Source of the DNA: Bacillota bacterium
GTDB taxonomy: Bacteria; Bacillota; Sulfobacillia; Sulfobacillales; Sulfobacillaceae
NCBI GenBank assembly: GCA_021784595.1
Contig: JAJYHT010000009.1
Coordinates: 93,254-157,253 of the forward strand
Direction of reading: 5' to 3'
DNA length: 64,000 nt
The notes below the pieces were generated by a model. It had not been told where the DNA came from. It saw only the letters and a program-made list of their open reading frames with translations, and did not search any database. Below, in pieces: positions 1 through 8,263 of the stretch. Made by a program: the position numbers and the translations under genes. Position 1 is the first letter of the stretch, and each line of letters begins with the position of its first letter.

Positions 1-1
1 G

Positions 2-568
2 GTCATCGCACTAGAACCTTCTTTGGAGATGCAAGGGTATCTCCAAAGAACGGTCGACTCAAGACAATTGTCCGACCGTGTTCGGATTGTGCATGAGGCA
101 TGGCCAACAAAATCGGAATATCAGGCAGAAGTGGCATTGGCAGCCTTTGTCATTCAATTTTCCGAGGATCCTGTGCAATTTGTGCGCGCTATGGAGCAAT
201 CCGCATCGATTCGCTGTATTTTGGGAGTGCATGTGGATCCAATGTTCAATTTTGCCTCAGATTTATGGGCCGCATTCCATCCCAACCAGGATCCTCCCCG
301 CATGCCCATACTAGCTGACCTCTATCCTAAGCTTTTAGCCCAGGGGATTGCCGCCAATGTGGAAATTGTGACGGAGCAACACGGCCCGCGTTTGTCAGAT
401 AAAGGGACGGCGTTTAACATCCTCGCCAATCGGTTGCAGATTACAGACGATGAGACTTCGTTACAGCGTCTTCGGATTATGTGGCAGGCACATGGCGAGG
501 TATGGATGAAGCCTAGACCCATGCGCACAGCCATCCTATCCTGGAAACCGGACTCTGCATCGAAGTAA
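2..568 (+). CDS. Class I SAM-dependent methyltransferase, C-terminal part (5' end outside window)
   Basis: The reading frame is open from the second base of the window, so the start lies to the left. The first visible residues, VIALEPS-EM, look like the end of strand beta-2 of a class I methyltransferase, where an acidic residue binds the ribose of S-adenosylmethionine. The following strands and the C-terminal beta-hairpin fit the same fold. The substrate cannot be read from what is present; small-molecule methyltransferases with this layout are common. A TTG and an ATG occur at 23 and 29, but starting there would delete the cofactor motif, so I treat the gene as truncated by the window edge. 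It is convergent with the next gene. Confidence 0.6.
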   Translation, partial: VIALEPSLEMQGYLQRTVDSRQLSDRVRIVHEAWPTKSEYQAEVALAAFVIQFSEDPVQFVRAMEQSASIRCILGVHVDPMFNFASDLWAAFHPNQDPPRMPILADLYPKLLAQGIAANVEIVTEQHGPRLSDKGTAFNILANRLQITDDETSLQRLRIMWQAHGEVWMKPRPMRTAILSWKPDSASK

Positions 569-618
569 TTTAAATCGGCCGTCATAAGAGGATTTTTGCG
601 TTTACGGGATGACGCGGT

Positions 619-1956
619 CTATCCAGATTTGTGGGTATAGGAGTACGCCCGCTGCACCGTGCTGCGCGGAGCAAACTGACTGTATAAATCGCGTCGGTTT
701 TTGGTGTCGGTTTTCCTATAAATATTGCGAAGATGGGTCTTTAGCGTGTTGATCGAGATATAGAGCTCTCCTAAAATTTCTTGATTGCTGTAACCTTGAA
801 GCAACATCAAGGTGATGCGTTGTTCTTGTTGTGTTAATGGAAACCTGGCCAGCCATTCTTCGGGTTTGGGTTCTGGCACGGTCCTAGATTGATCGGTGAG
901 GGCATGGCCACTTGGGTGCGGCAATAATGGGATCGCTATGAACAAAAAGATCAGTGGCAGGGCGTCAATAATCTGAGCTGTCAGGATGGTTTGTGTTGCC
1001 CACTCTAAACCGAGTATAAGCAGAGCGATAACGCTACAGCTGGCGATGCGGTAGGGCCACGCCCACTGAGGTCGTAGAGCGGAAAAATTGGAGAATGCCC
1101 ATGTCAATAAGAGGGCTGCCGCTATCACTAATAATATGGTGGAGAGCATGGGGGAGAGTATGTGGTCAAGCGTATAGGCCACTCCTAAGAGGGAACATCC
1201 GGCATAACTCACATATCGGAGATATCCCAGATGGCGCATCCAAATAATGATGGGGCCGACGATGAGAATCGCCGGCAGTATGGCAATGTTGCTGACCGCC
1301 TGGTGGGTTAAGATAAGATGGGACGCGGTGACCAATGCCAACAGCATGGCTCCTCCACCAGCCATCTTGGTCGGTGAAGTCGCTGCAGGACTTTGATGGC
1401 TGGGAAAAGTCGCCTCTTGAGGATATTTTAGAACTTGTCCCCAAACAAAGAGCCCCGCTAGACACCCCGTCTCAATAAACCAGACCTGCCCCGCCAGCGT
1501 ATGCACCAACACAGTCAGTGCGATCGCGACTAGTCCAGCGCCAATCCACATCCCGGCCAACTGTCTGGTGGTGGCGTGACGGATAGTGGGAATTATTGCA
1601 AGGTATGCGTACCATAGTGGAATGACTGCCAAAAGCCACCACATGGCGATTAAGGGTATGAATCGGATTTGTCCGGCTAGGGGAATCGTGAGCAGATAGA
1701 AAACCCCAAACAGGGCAATAATCCTGGCTTTCATGGGTTGGCCGCCGGATTTCCACACGAGAAACGCCGTGAAGGCAATGCTGAGCACCATGGATAACCC
1801 AGGCCAGTACGATGGCTGTCCGGGCAACAGGGGATTGGTAACGCTTTGCAGGATTACGGCGGCTATCCATCCGCTAGACACCATAAGAAATCCTGATGTC
1901 GGCCAGTTCTGCCTTTTCACAACGGACCATAGAAGATATTTGGTCATCTCTATCAT
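619..1956 (-). CDS. Membrane-anchored LuxR-family transcriptional regulator
   Basis: This 445-residue protein has about ten hydrophobic segments over roughly residues 1-345. A short linker leads to a C-terminal LuxR/GerE helix-turn-helix at about 375-435 (LTQQEQRITLMLLQGYSNQEI, then a recognition helix with NTLKTHLRNIYRK). No receiver or kinase domain is seen. The arrangement resembles membrane-embedded LuxR regulators that sense through the membrane domain and bind DNA from the membrane. It is divergent from a NarL-type response regulator, and the two share a 184-bp intergenic region carrying tandem repeats. The DNA-binding function is well supported; the signal is unknown. Translation probably starts at one of the two closely spaced ATGs (residues 1 and 4). 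Confidence 0.8.
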   Translation of the reverse strand: MIEMTKYLLWSVVKRQNWPTSGFLMVSSGWIAAVILQSVTNPLLPGQPSYWPGLSMVLSIAFTAFLVWKSGGQPMKARIIALFGVFYLLTIPLAGQIRFIPLIAMWWLLAVIPLWYAYLAIIPTIRHATTRQLAGMWIGAGLVAIALTVLVHTLAGQVWFIETGCLAGLFVWGQVLKYPQEATFPSHQSPAATSPTKMAGGGAMLLALVTASHLILTHQAVSNIAILPAILIVGPIIIWMRHLGYLRYVSYAGCSLLGVAYTLDHILSPMLSTILLVIAAALLLTWAFSNFSALRPQWAWPYRIASCSVIALLILGLEWATQTILTAQIIDALPLIFLFIAIPLLPHPSGHALTDQSRTVPEPKPEEWLARFPLTQQEQRITLMLLQGYSNQEILGELYISINTLKTHLRNIYRKTDTKNRRDLYSQFAPRSTVQRAYSYTHKSG

Positions 1957-2037
1957 CGCCTCTCTAGGGTGATCTCTCCCGTGATGGGGGTGAGACCCTG
2001 ATTAACAGTTAACCGCCCCATAAAAAGCCGATATAGA

Positions 2038-2078
2038 GAGATACCCCTAAAGTTGAGGGGGAGATATCCCTAAGGTTG
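2038..2078 (+). promoter_or_regulatory. Tandem 18-bp direct repeat, probable operator
   Basis: Two copies, GAGATACCCCTAAAGTTG and GAGATATCCCTAAGGTTG, match at 16 of 18 positions and start 23 bp apart, about two helical turns. They lie between the divergent LuxR-type genes. A GATAAT hexamer at 2091-2096 could be the -10 box of the response-regulator gene; the second repeat would then cover the -35 position, as for an activator site. The first copy contains TACCCCT, which fits the NarL heptamer TACYYMT. Repeat seen directly; operator role inferred. Confidence 0.5.
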
Positions 2079-2140
2079 TACGTCATATCGGATAATGTTT
2101 GCTATTATGTCAGTAAATAAATGGTAAAGAAGGGAATATC

Positions 2141-2821
2141 TTGCGACAAGAATCCGACCCCATCCGAATTGTGGTGGTGGAAGATGAGGATTTGTTTCGC
2201 CAGTTGCTGTGCCTGTCGTTAAATCAGCACCCGCGAGTTCAAGTGCTAAATGATTTTCAAAGTGGCGAATCATCCTTGGAATGGTTAGAATGTCATGTTG
2301 CCGATGTCGCCCTCCTGGACATCGATTTAGGCAATGGTTGGAACGGGGTCGCCACTGGACTGCGATTAAAGGAGCGACAGCCAAATCTTGGTATCGTACT
2401 GCTCAGTAATCACGCGGAGCCAGAAATATTGCGGATATTGCCTAAGCACGATGTGGCCGGTTGGTCATATTTACTGAAAAAATCTGCCCGCAATATAGAA
2501 ACCGTTGTGCGCGCTATTGAGGGAACGGCCGCCGGTCTGCTCGTGGTGGACCCCTTGTTGATCAGCCAATTGGGGGAGATGGCCTCGCCGTACCACAAGC
2601 TGACGACGCGACAACAACACATTTTGCGGCTAATCGCGCAAGGCTATACCAACAATGAAATTGCCAAACAGCTGTTCTTGTCCGAGAAATCGATTGAAAA
2701 CCAAGTGGGCATTATCTATCATACATTGGAAATTGACTCCTCGGGTCGAGTGGAACATCCTAGGGTGCGTGCGACGCTAGCATTTTTAGAAATGGCTAAA
2801 CATCAAAGTTTTTCTCCCTAG
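2141..2821 (+). CDS. NarL/FixJ-type response regulator
   Basis: The N-terminal receiver domain shows the acidic pair in VVVEDED, the probable phosphoacceptor Asp60 (ALLDIDL), the Ser in VLLSNHA and the conserved Lys in YLLKKSA. The C-terminal LuxR helix-turn-helix spans about 150-205 (LTTRQQHILRLIAQGYTNNEI). Length 226 residues is normal. The start is a TTG preceded by AGAAGGGA at good spacing; an upstream ATG is in another frame. No histidine kinase lies beside it; its neighbours are the divergent membrane LuxR gene and the exopolysaccharide kinase gene. It may therefore control exopolysaccharide synthesis, but that is inference from position only. Confidence 0.85.
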   Translation: MRQESDPIRIVVVEDEDLFRQLLCLSLNQHPRVQVLNDFQSGESSLEWLECHVADVALLDIDLGNGWNGVATGLRLKERQPNLGIVLLSNHAEPEILRILPKHDVAGWSYLLKKSARNIETVVRAIEGTAAGLLVVDPLLISQLGEMASPYHKLTTRQQHILRLIAQGYTNNEIAKQLFLSEKSIENQVGIIYHTLEIDSSGRVEHPRVRATLAFLEMAKHQSFSP

Positions 2822-2834
2822 CGTTTGCAAAGCA

Positions 2835-3506
2835 TTAATAGCTCATGGCGTAGTCCGAAGCTTCGTCATCGGCACGCATGCCGTTGACAATGACGCCTAA
2901 TAATCGAGCGTGCACCTGAGTGAGAAGTTCAATCGCCCTGCGGTCTAATTTTCGTGAATTATGTCCGGGTCGCAAAATGTACAGCACTCCATCCACCATA
3001 TGGGAGAGCAGAATCGCGTCCGTGACGGCAATCGCCGGAGAGGTGTCGAGAACAATCAGGTCGGCCTGCTGAGATAACTGCTGCAGGGCATCGTGAGCGG
3101 GAGGAGAGGCTAGTAACTCAACCGGATTGGGTGGCAACGGGCCGCTGGGAAGAATTTTGAGATTTGGTATGGGAGTCTCGTGCAGTACGTTCGTTATGGG
3201 CAGTTTTTTTGAGATGGCCGTGGTAAACCCCGGTGTTTGGGGACACGAAAAGATGGCGTGCAGCCGTGGACGGCGTAGATCGGCATCAACTAGGATGACT
3301 TTTCGCCCGGTTTGGGCCATTACGGTGGCTAAATTGGCGGCCACAAAAGATTTGCCGGACTCGGCTACCGCACTGGTGACAAGAATGGACTTAATGGGTG
3401 AGGGGACAGCCAAAAAATCGATTTGGGTACGAATGCTGCGGAACGATTCGTCGGCGAAATGCGGTTTTCTCTCTAGTGTAATCAATTGGCTTTTAGCGAA
3501 TGGCAT
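2835..3506 (-). CDS. Bacterial tyrosine kinase (CpsD/CapB/YwqD type), exopolysaccharide co-polymerase partner
   Basis: The protein has the BY-kinase P-loop signature: Walker A (AESGKS, about residues 50-56), Walker A' (ILVDADLRRP) and Walker B (LIVLDTSPA). In this family the cytoplasmic kinase works with a Wzz-type membrane activator and controls polysaccharide chain length by autophosphorylating a C-terminal tyrosine cluster. Here the tail is short, with only two tyrosines (DYAMSY). The Wzz-type gene lies directly upstream on the same strand. I prefer the ATG behind AGGAGG (223 residues); a TTG nine codons earlier would place that ribosome site inside the gene. Confidence 0.85.
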   Translation of the reverse strand: MPFAKSQLITLERKPHFADESFRSIRTQIDFLAVPSPIKSILVTSAVAESGKSFVAANLATVMAQTGRKVILVDADLRRPRLHAIFSCPQTPGFTTAISKKLPITNVLHETPIPNLKILPSGPLPPNPVELLASPPAHDALQQLSQQADLIVLDTSPAIAVTDAILLSHMVDGVLYILRPGHNSRKLDRRAIELLTQVHARLLGVIVNGMRADDEASDYAMSY

Positions 3507-3556
3507 GGAATGATAATACCTCCTATATGTCAACGGATGTTTCTACTCTAGGCGTC

Positions 3557-4231
3557 TTAAGGTCCTGGATGTGATGGCAGGTGAGCAACCCAAGGGATAG
3601 TGCCCACCACACAAAGGCCTAAGTCTTTTTCTGCTTCGTGGGGATCCCGGATGCTGTCATCGAAATATTCTCGAAGCAATAACAGACCCACTCCCAAAAT
3701 GAGACAAGCCATCGCGGCAGCGACACCGTACTTTAGTGTGGGCGAAGAACTTGGCGTGCTGGGTATGGTGGCTGGATCGACAATTTCCAATTGAGGTTTT
3801 CCTACTAAGTTCTGCACTTCTACACTGGTATTGTGCGCCAAGGTATTGGCGAGTTGGGCGGTTAGCTGTGGGTTGGTGGCGCTGACCTTAATGGACAGCA
3901 GATTGGTGTTGCTGATGGGTGTGCTGGACACGTCCTTGGCTAATGTGGACCATGACCAGTTGAGATTTAAGTCATTCAGTGTGGATGTCAGCAAATTGGA
4001 TGTGGTGGATAAACTGGCATAGGTGTCGACCAGCTGTTGGTCGGTGACCAACGCGGTTAGAAAGTCACTGCTATGACTGCTGGGAACCACCATAAGAGTC
4101 GCCGTAGCCTGGTACGTGGGTTTCATCCATTTGTGGGCAGCAAAGGCTGCTCCGGCCGCCGCAATGATGGCAATAGCCATCACAAACAGCAGGCTTTTTC
4201 GCATTCTCCGCCACAATCGCAATATATCCAT
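3557..4231 (-). CDS. Wzz/YveK-type chain-length determinant, membrane activator of the tyrosine kinase
   Basis: This 224-residue protein has an N-terminal membrane segment (about 14-32), an extracytoplasmic region beginning PTYQATATL, typical of the Wzz domain, and a second membrane segment (about 175-195) ending near the cytoplasmic C-terminus. This is the usual short Gram-positive form in which the kinase is a separate protein, encoded just downstream. The two would set chain length of the polysaccharide made by the plus-strand cluster. The start ATG has GGAGGT upstream. It is divergent from the WecG/TagA-type gene, with a 297-bp intergenic region that presumably holds promoters for both; no clear promoter could be read. 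Confidence 0.85.
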   Translation of the reverse strand: MDILRLWRRMRKSLLFVMAIAIIAAAGAAFAAHKWMKPTYQATATLMVVPSSHSSDFLTALVTDQQLVDTYASLSTTSNLLTSTLNDLNLNWSWSTLAKDVSSTPISNTNLLSIKVSATNPQLTAQLANTLAHNTSVEVQNLVGKPQLEIVDPATIPSTPSSSPTLKYGVAAAMACLILGVGLLLLREYFDDSIRDPHEAEKDLGLCVVGTIPWVAHLPSHPGP

Positions 4232-4528
4232 TATCGTTCCTACCTCCAGCAGAGTGCCCCTTGATTTGCCAATTGTGAATCATGTGCATCATCCAACGGA
4301 CTCCTGAGGACTGTCCATCATCTCCCAGGGGTGAAATGAACTGCAGGGGATAAAAGCGCGGACATGTGGTCGTCCCCCCAAGAGGCCACCGAATGGCATA
4401 AAGAGTCATGGGAGCGATTTCAGGGGTGAGTCCGGCAATTCATCCTCAATAGGTGATAGCACCCTGGAAATGACCCAATATACACTGGTCACGCTATAAA
4501 TCAAATCCACGCATAGGGGGGAAAAGGC

Positions 4529-5284
4529 GTGATTAGTACTCACGAACGAGCCCGATTGTCCGTTTTGCCGACCGTCAATATCGGCGATTTAGAAATATTG
4601 AATTGTACTCTTGAGGACGGGCTTGATTTGATTTCATGGATCATTGAATTTGAATCGCCGGCGCAAGTGGTTTTCGTAAATACCCATGTGGTAAACAAGA
4701 TTCATCGTACTGCCTTGTCCCCAATTCTTCGCGAGACCCTGAAATTCAATGATGGAATCGGAATGGAAATTGCAGCTCGCCTCAACGGGTGTCGATTTGC
4801 TCAAAACCTGAATGGAACCGATTTCTTGCCGCATCTGCTGCATCGGGCATGGTCCCAGCATTGGGGGGTATATGTCTATGGAGCACGCAAAACGGCTCTC
4901 GAGGCATTTATTCAAAAGGCATCGGCTCTTTTTCCTGGACTTGAACTGTCCGGCACAGACGGGTATAGCAATGTGCCGGTAGCTCATTTAATCGACGATA
5001 TTCGGTCCAGCGGAGCTCACATACTTCTGGTGGCGTTAGGTGTGCCTGGCCAAGAACTGTGGTTGAACGCGCATTTGCAGCAGACCGGTTGCTTGGTGGG
5101 TATAGGGGTCGGTGCGTTTATTGATATGTACGGAGAAACAATACCGCGGGCGCCACGTATTTGGCGTTCGGCACGGTGCGAATGGCTGTGGCGGCTGATT
5201 CACGAACCGCGGCGGTTGTGGCGAAGATATTTGGTGGAAGGTCCCGGCTTTTTGTGGTGGACCCTGTCGAACCGAGGTGGTTAA
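4529..5284 (+). CDS. WecG/TagA/CpsF-family glycosyltransferase (GT26)
   Basis: The 251-residue protein matches the GT26 family, which adds the second sugar (often ManNAc or ManNAcA) to an undecaprenyl-diphosphate-linked first sugar. Visible landmarks are NTHVVN near residue 51, the family catalytic region KFNDGIGM with Asp75, LNGTDFLP, VALGVPGQELW and the C-terminal RLIHEPRRLWRRY, which in TagA helps membrane association. The start is GTG behind a run of G (about 4515-4520). It is the first gene of the plus-strand polysaccharide operon; the next gene starts immediately after its stop. Donor sugar unknown. Confidence 0.88.
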   Translation: MISTHERARLSVLPTVNIGDLEILNCTLEDGLDLISWIIEFESPAQVVFVNTHVVNKIHRTALSPILRETLKFNDGIGMEIAARLNGCRFAQNLNGTDFLPHLLHRAWSQHWGVYVYGARKTALEAFIQKASALFPGLELSGTDGYSNVPVAHLIDDIRSSGAHILLVALGVPGQELWLNAHLQQTGCLVGIGVGAFIDMYGETIPRAPRIWRSARCEWLWRLIHEPRRLWRRYLVEGPGFLWWTLSNRGG

Positions 5285-6412
5285 GTGCGGGTTCTAATGG
5301 TCTGCCGACAGTTTTGGCCGTATCAGGGGGGGTTGGAATCTGCCTCATTGTTAATGGCCAAAGGGCTTAGCCAAAAACGTCACCAAGTGGATGTTGTAAC
5401 CTTGAATTGCCGCATACGTAATCCGCAGTCCTCTCCCCTACCGAGTGACGACAGACTCGGGCCGATTCACATCCGCCGGGTGGCCTCCCTATCGCGCAAT
5501 TACTGTTTACCGGTGTGGAAGCCTCCGCAGTCTCACTATGATGTGGTTCATCTCAATGGCATTGATGGATTTTTGGAACTGGTGCATTGGTTTAATACTC
5601 AATCCCGAATTCCGGTTGTGCTTCAAAGTCACGGATTGATATTTCACACCACGCGTTTGCTAAGGCTTAAAAATGCATATTGGCGTCATTTGTTCACCAA
5701 ACGCGCCCAGTCCTTGACGGTGGTAGCTTCTAGCAAGAGTGACGCCAATAAATTGGCCGAAGTGGGGGTGGCCAGCACGGTCATCCCAAATCCGGTAAGC
5801 CTGGTGGGATTTCCCGAAAACCCCGATCGGCCGATTGATTTGCTTTACCTGGGCCGGATGGCAGAACATAAGGGCCTGCCGCAAGTCTTGGCGGTGTTTT
5901 TGAAAATGCAGGAAAAATGGCCGCATATCCAAATGGTCTTCGCCGGGGAAGATTGGGACGGGACCTTAAAAGCCTTGTTGCCTTTGCCCAAAGGCGTTAC
6001 CTGGCTAGGACAGGTCACGGAGCAAAAAAAACGCTGGCTGTTGCAAAGCGCCAAAATTGCCTTATTTCCATCTCGGGCGGAAGGTTTTGGGATTACTGTG
6101 ATTGAAGCGATGTCGGCCGGGTCGGTGGTAGTGGCCAATGATATTGAGGTCTACGGAGAAATTGTTGAGCACGAGGTCAATGGGTATTTGTCCTGTTATC
6201 AAGACATCAACCGCACGGCGAAACTGCTGGAATCCCTTTTAGAAAAAGATTCCAACCGATTGTTCTTTGTTAAAAAGCAAGGCTTTCAGACGGCACAACT
6301 TTACGATCCCGACCGCATTGCGAACCTTCTGCTCGGTGTCTATCACCATGCACAAGAAAGCCACATGCGGAAATATCGTAGACAAGGGGGCATCAATGCA
6401 AAGGGCACTTGA
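5285..6412 (+). CDS. GT4-family glycosyltransferase
   Basis: This 375-residue GT-B enzyme has an N-terminal acceptor domain (QFWPYQGGLE near the start) and a C-terminal nucleotide-sugar domain with LYLGRMAEHKGL (about 178-189) and the GT4 EX7E motif region FPSRAEGFGITVIEAMSAG. It should transfer a sugar with retention of configuration to the growing lipid-linked repeat unit. The GTG start touches the preceding stop, and AGGTGG lies inside the preceding gene, so translation is probably coupled. It overlaps the polymerase gene by 17 bp. Confidence 0.85.
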   Translation: MRVLMVCRQFWPYQGGLESASLLMAKGLSQKRHQVDVVTLNCRIRNPQSSPLPSDDRLGPIHIRRVASLSRNYCLPVWKPPQSHYDVVHLNGIDGFLELVHWFNTQSRIPVVLQSHGLIFHTTRLLRLKNAYWRHLFTKRAQSLTVVASSKSDANKLAEVGVASTVIPNPVSLVGFPENPDRPIDLLYLGRMAEHKGLPQVLAVFLKMQEKWPHIQMVFAGEDWDGTLKALLPLPKGVTWLGQVTEQKKRWLLQSAKIALFPSRAEGFGITVIEAMSAGSVVVANDIEVYGEIVEHEVNGYLSCYQDINRTAKLLESLLEKDSNRLFFVKKQGFQTAQLYDPDRIANLLLGVYHHAQESHMRKYRRQGGINAKGT

Positions 6413-7907
6413 ACTCAGAAGCGCTAAACACTCGCGTCAGCGGCAACATCTGCGCGACCTGGGTCTGGTGTCAGGATACCTGGCGCTTGCGATAGTACTG
6501 GGAGCCGCCGTCACCCAAGGAATTATTTTTCCGGCGATGATTGTAGCTGTGTTGGCAGTGATAATTATTTGGAAATTATCCGAACCCCAAGCTGTCATTA
6601 TATTGATTTTGGGGGTCATCTTTATTGACCGGTCCCCAATTGTGATACATCAATCATACGTGCGGTTGTATCAGATTTTTTCTATCCCAATTGTCGCGCG
6701 CTGGATGGGGTTGCGTCTGCTACACGGAGAGAAAATTCGGTTTCCCAAAGGAGCCATTTGGGCCGGGTTGTGGGTTGCCTCGTTTGTGATGGCTTACCCG
6801 ATATTAGTCAGTCGAACCGAATTTTTTGTGGAGTTTCTAGGGATGGCCTACCTGTTGTTTCTGCAAATTGTTGTGTGCGATGTCATAATCCGTTATGACT
6901 GCTGGTCCTCGTCCTTATGGGCTATTACTATTTCGGGCCTGATTGTCGTGGTCTCGGGTCTTCTTCAGTATCCTTTGCTCATTACTCACATTCTTCATAC
7001 CGTAACCTACGGAGGATTTGTCAGGCCATTTGGCCTGATGCGGGAGCCGGACTGGTACGGAGTGGCCTGCGGTATAACGATGCTGTTGGTGATTCATCAC
7101 AGGAAGCGCTTTCGCAGCGCCTGGTACAAAATGTTTGTGTTTGGATGCCTATTTGGTGTTTTAGCGAGTTTGGCCCGAGCTTCCTGGCTATCGTTGGGGA
7201 TTTCTTTGATAGTTCTAGCGGCTATGACCGGACCAGACCAACAAGTCGCCAGGAATTACATCAAATACGGACTAGGGGCGGTCTTGGGAATGGGCGTGCT
7301 GCTGACGGCCATTGATCTGCACCTGGTGGTCGAGGTCATTGCGCGATTTAGTCCGGTTTCCATTGGTGTTGCCAATCAATCTCATGTGTTGGCGTTAGAA
7401 GCATGGGACAGTCGATTGGCGTCCATTCGTTTGATGATGTTTTTGATTCACTTGCATCCCTGGATTGGCAACGGAGCCGGGATAATGGGAAAGTTGAGCA
7501 ATTTGCCCTCCATTCAATCCATTTTTGCCTACGGGGGCCAGTTAAATACTGGTCGAGCGACAACAAACGTGATATTGGCACAGTTGGCCTCGGTAGGTAT
7601 TATAGGAACCGTGCCTTTTGTGATTTGGCTCGGAAACGCCTTGGTTTACGGTCTTAAGAAATCGCAAGGGAGCCCCATTATCGGAGTCATTTTGATTTTG
7701 TGTTTGGTTGACTTTCAGTTTAACAGCGGGACGGGTTATGGATTCTTTTGGATCTTCATGGGCATGGCGGGAGTTCGAATGAGTCCGAGTATGTCTCGGG
7801 TGCTGGTGCCGAGCCCGTCGCCTTTGCCATTGCGGGAGGACCATTTGAGCCTGTCACACTCCTATCCAGAACTAATCGCGGAATCTCGTCAAATTCTTGG
7901 CAAATAA
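6396..7907 (+). CDS. O-antigen ligase/Wzy-like polysaccharide polymerase
   Basis: The predicted 503-residue protein has around ten or more hydrophobic segments and a large extracytoplasmic loop (roughly 310-390) containing HPWIGNGAG, a pattern typical of O-antigen ligase/polymerase proteins (Wzy_C/WaaL superfamily). It sits between glycosyltransferase genes and downstream of Wzz, which supports a role in polymerising repeat units on the outer face of the membrane. I chose the ATG at 6396 because AAGGGGG precedes it; the frame stays open further upstream inside the previous gene. Distinguishing ligase from polymerase is not possible from sequence, but polymerase fits this context. Confidence 0.78.
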   Translation: MQRALELRSAKHSRQRQHLRDLGLVSGYLALAIVLGAAVTQGIIFPAMIVAVLAVIIIWKLSEPQAVIILILGVIFIDRSPIVIHQSYVRLYQIFSIPIVARWMGLRLLHGEKIRFPKGAIWAGLWVASFVMAYPILVSRTEFFVEFLGMAYLLFLQIVVCDVIIRYDCWSSSLWAITISGLIVVVSGLLQYPLLITHILHTVTYGGFVRPFGLMREPDWYGVACGITMLLVIHHRKRFRSAWYKMFVFGCLFGVLASLARASWLSLGISLIVLAAMTGPDQQVARNYIKYGLGAVLGMGVLLTAIDLHLVVEVIARFSPVSIGVANQSHVLALEAWDSRLASIRLMMFLIHLHPWIGNGAGIMGKLSNLPSIQSIFAYGGQLNTGRATTNVILAQLASVGIIGTVPFVIWLGNALVYGLKKSQGSPIIGVILILCLVDFQFNSGTGYGFFWIFMGMAGVRMSPSMSRVLVPSPSPLPLREDHLSLSHSYPELIAESRQILGK

Positions 7908-8263
7908 GTAGAGAGGTCTACGGGCATGGGGTTGCGCGGGCGATTCACCTTGTTCCAATCCGAATCGCCCCTTTGGGCTGTCATTCTTTAAGTACAAGCA
8001 CGTGGTGGGACTTTAGCATCTCAGGTCAGGGCAGGATTGGATTGCAAATTAACATACAAATAAAGGAAAAAAGGAAAACAATAACAGAAGATGGGGCATA
8101 TGCTGAGCTTAGGGGTAAAGGATTTTTGGAAACGCGTCCATCATCCCCCTCGGGCTTTACAGAGACGGTCGACAGGCCCTTTGACCACGGCTTCTGGCAA
8201 CTCCCGAATATGAGGAGGATTTTTGAGTCACGACCCTATGTATGTCACAGGAGGAAGATATCG
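7908..8263 (+). other. 356-bp gap inside the polysaccharide cluster
   Basis: No separate gene recognised. The frame of the following beta-helix gene stays open through this stretch back to 7748, but no ribosome site or recognisable domain supports an N-terminal extension. An A-rich tract is present around 8049-8090. No terminator or promoter could be called. Confidence 0.4.
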
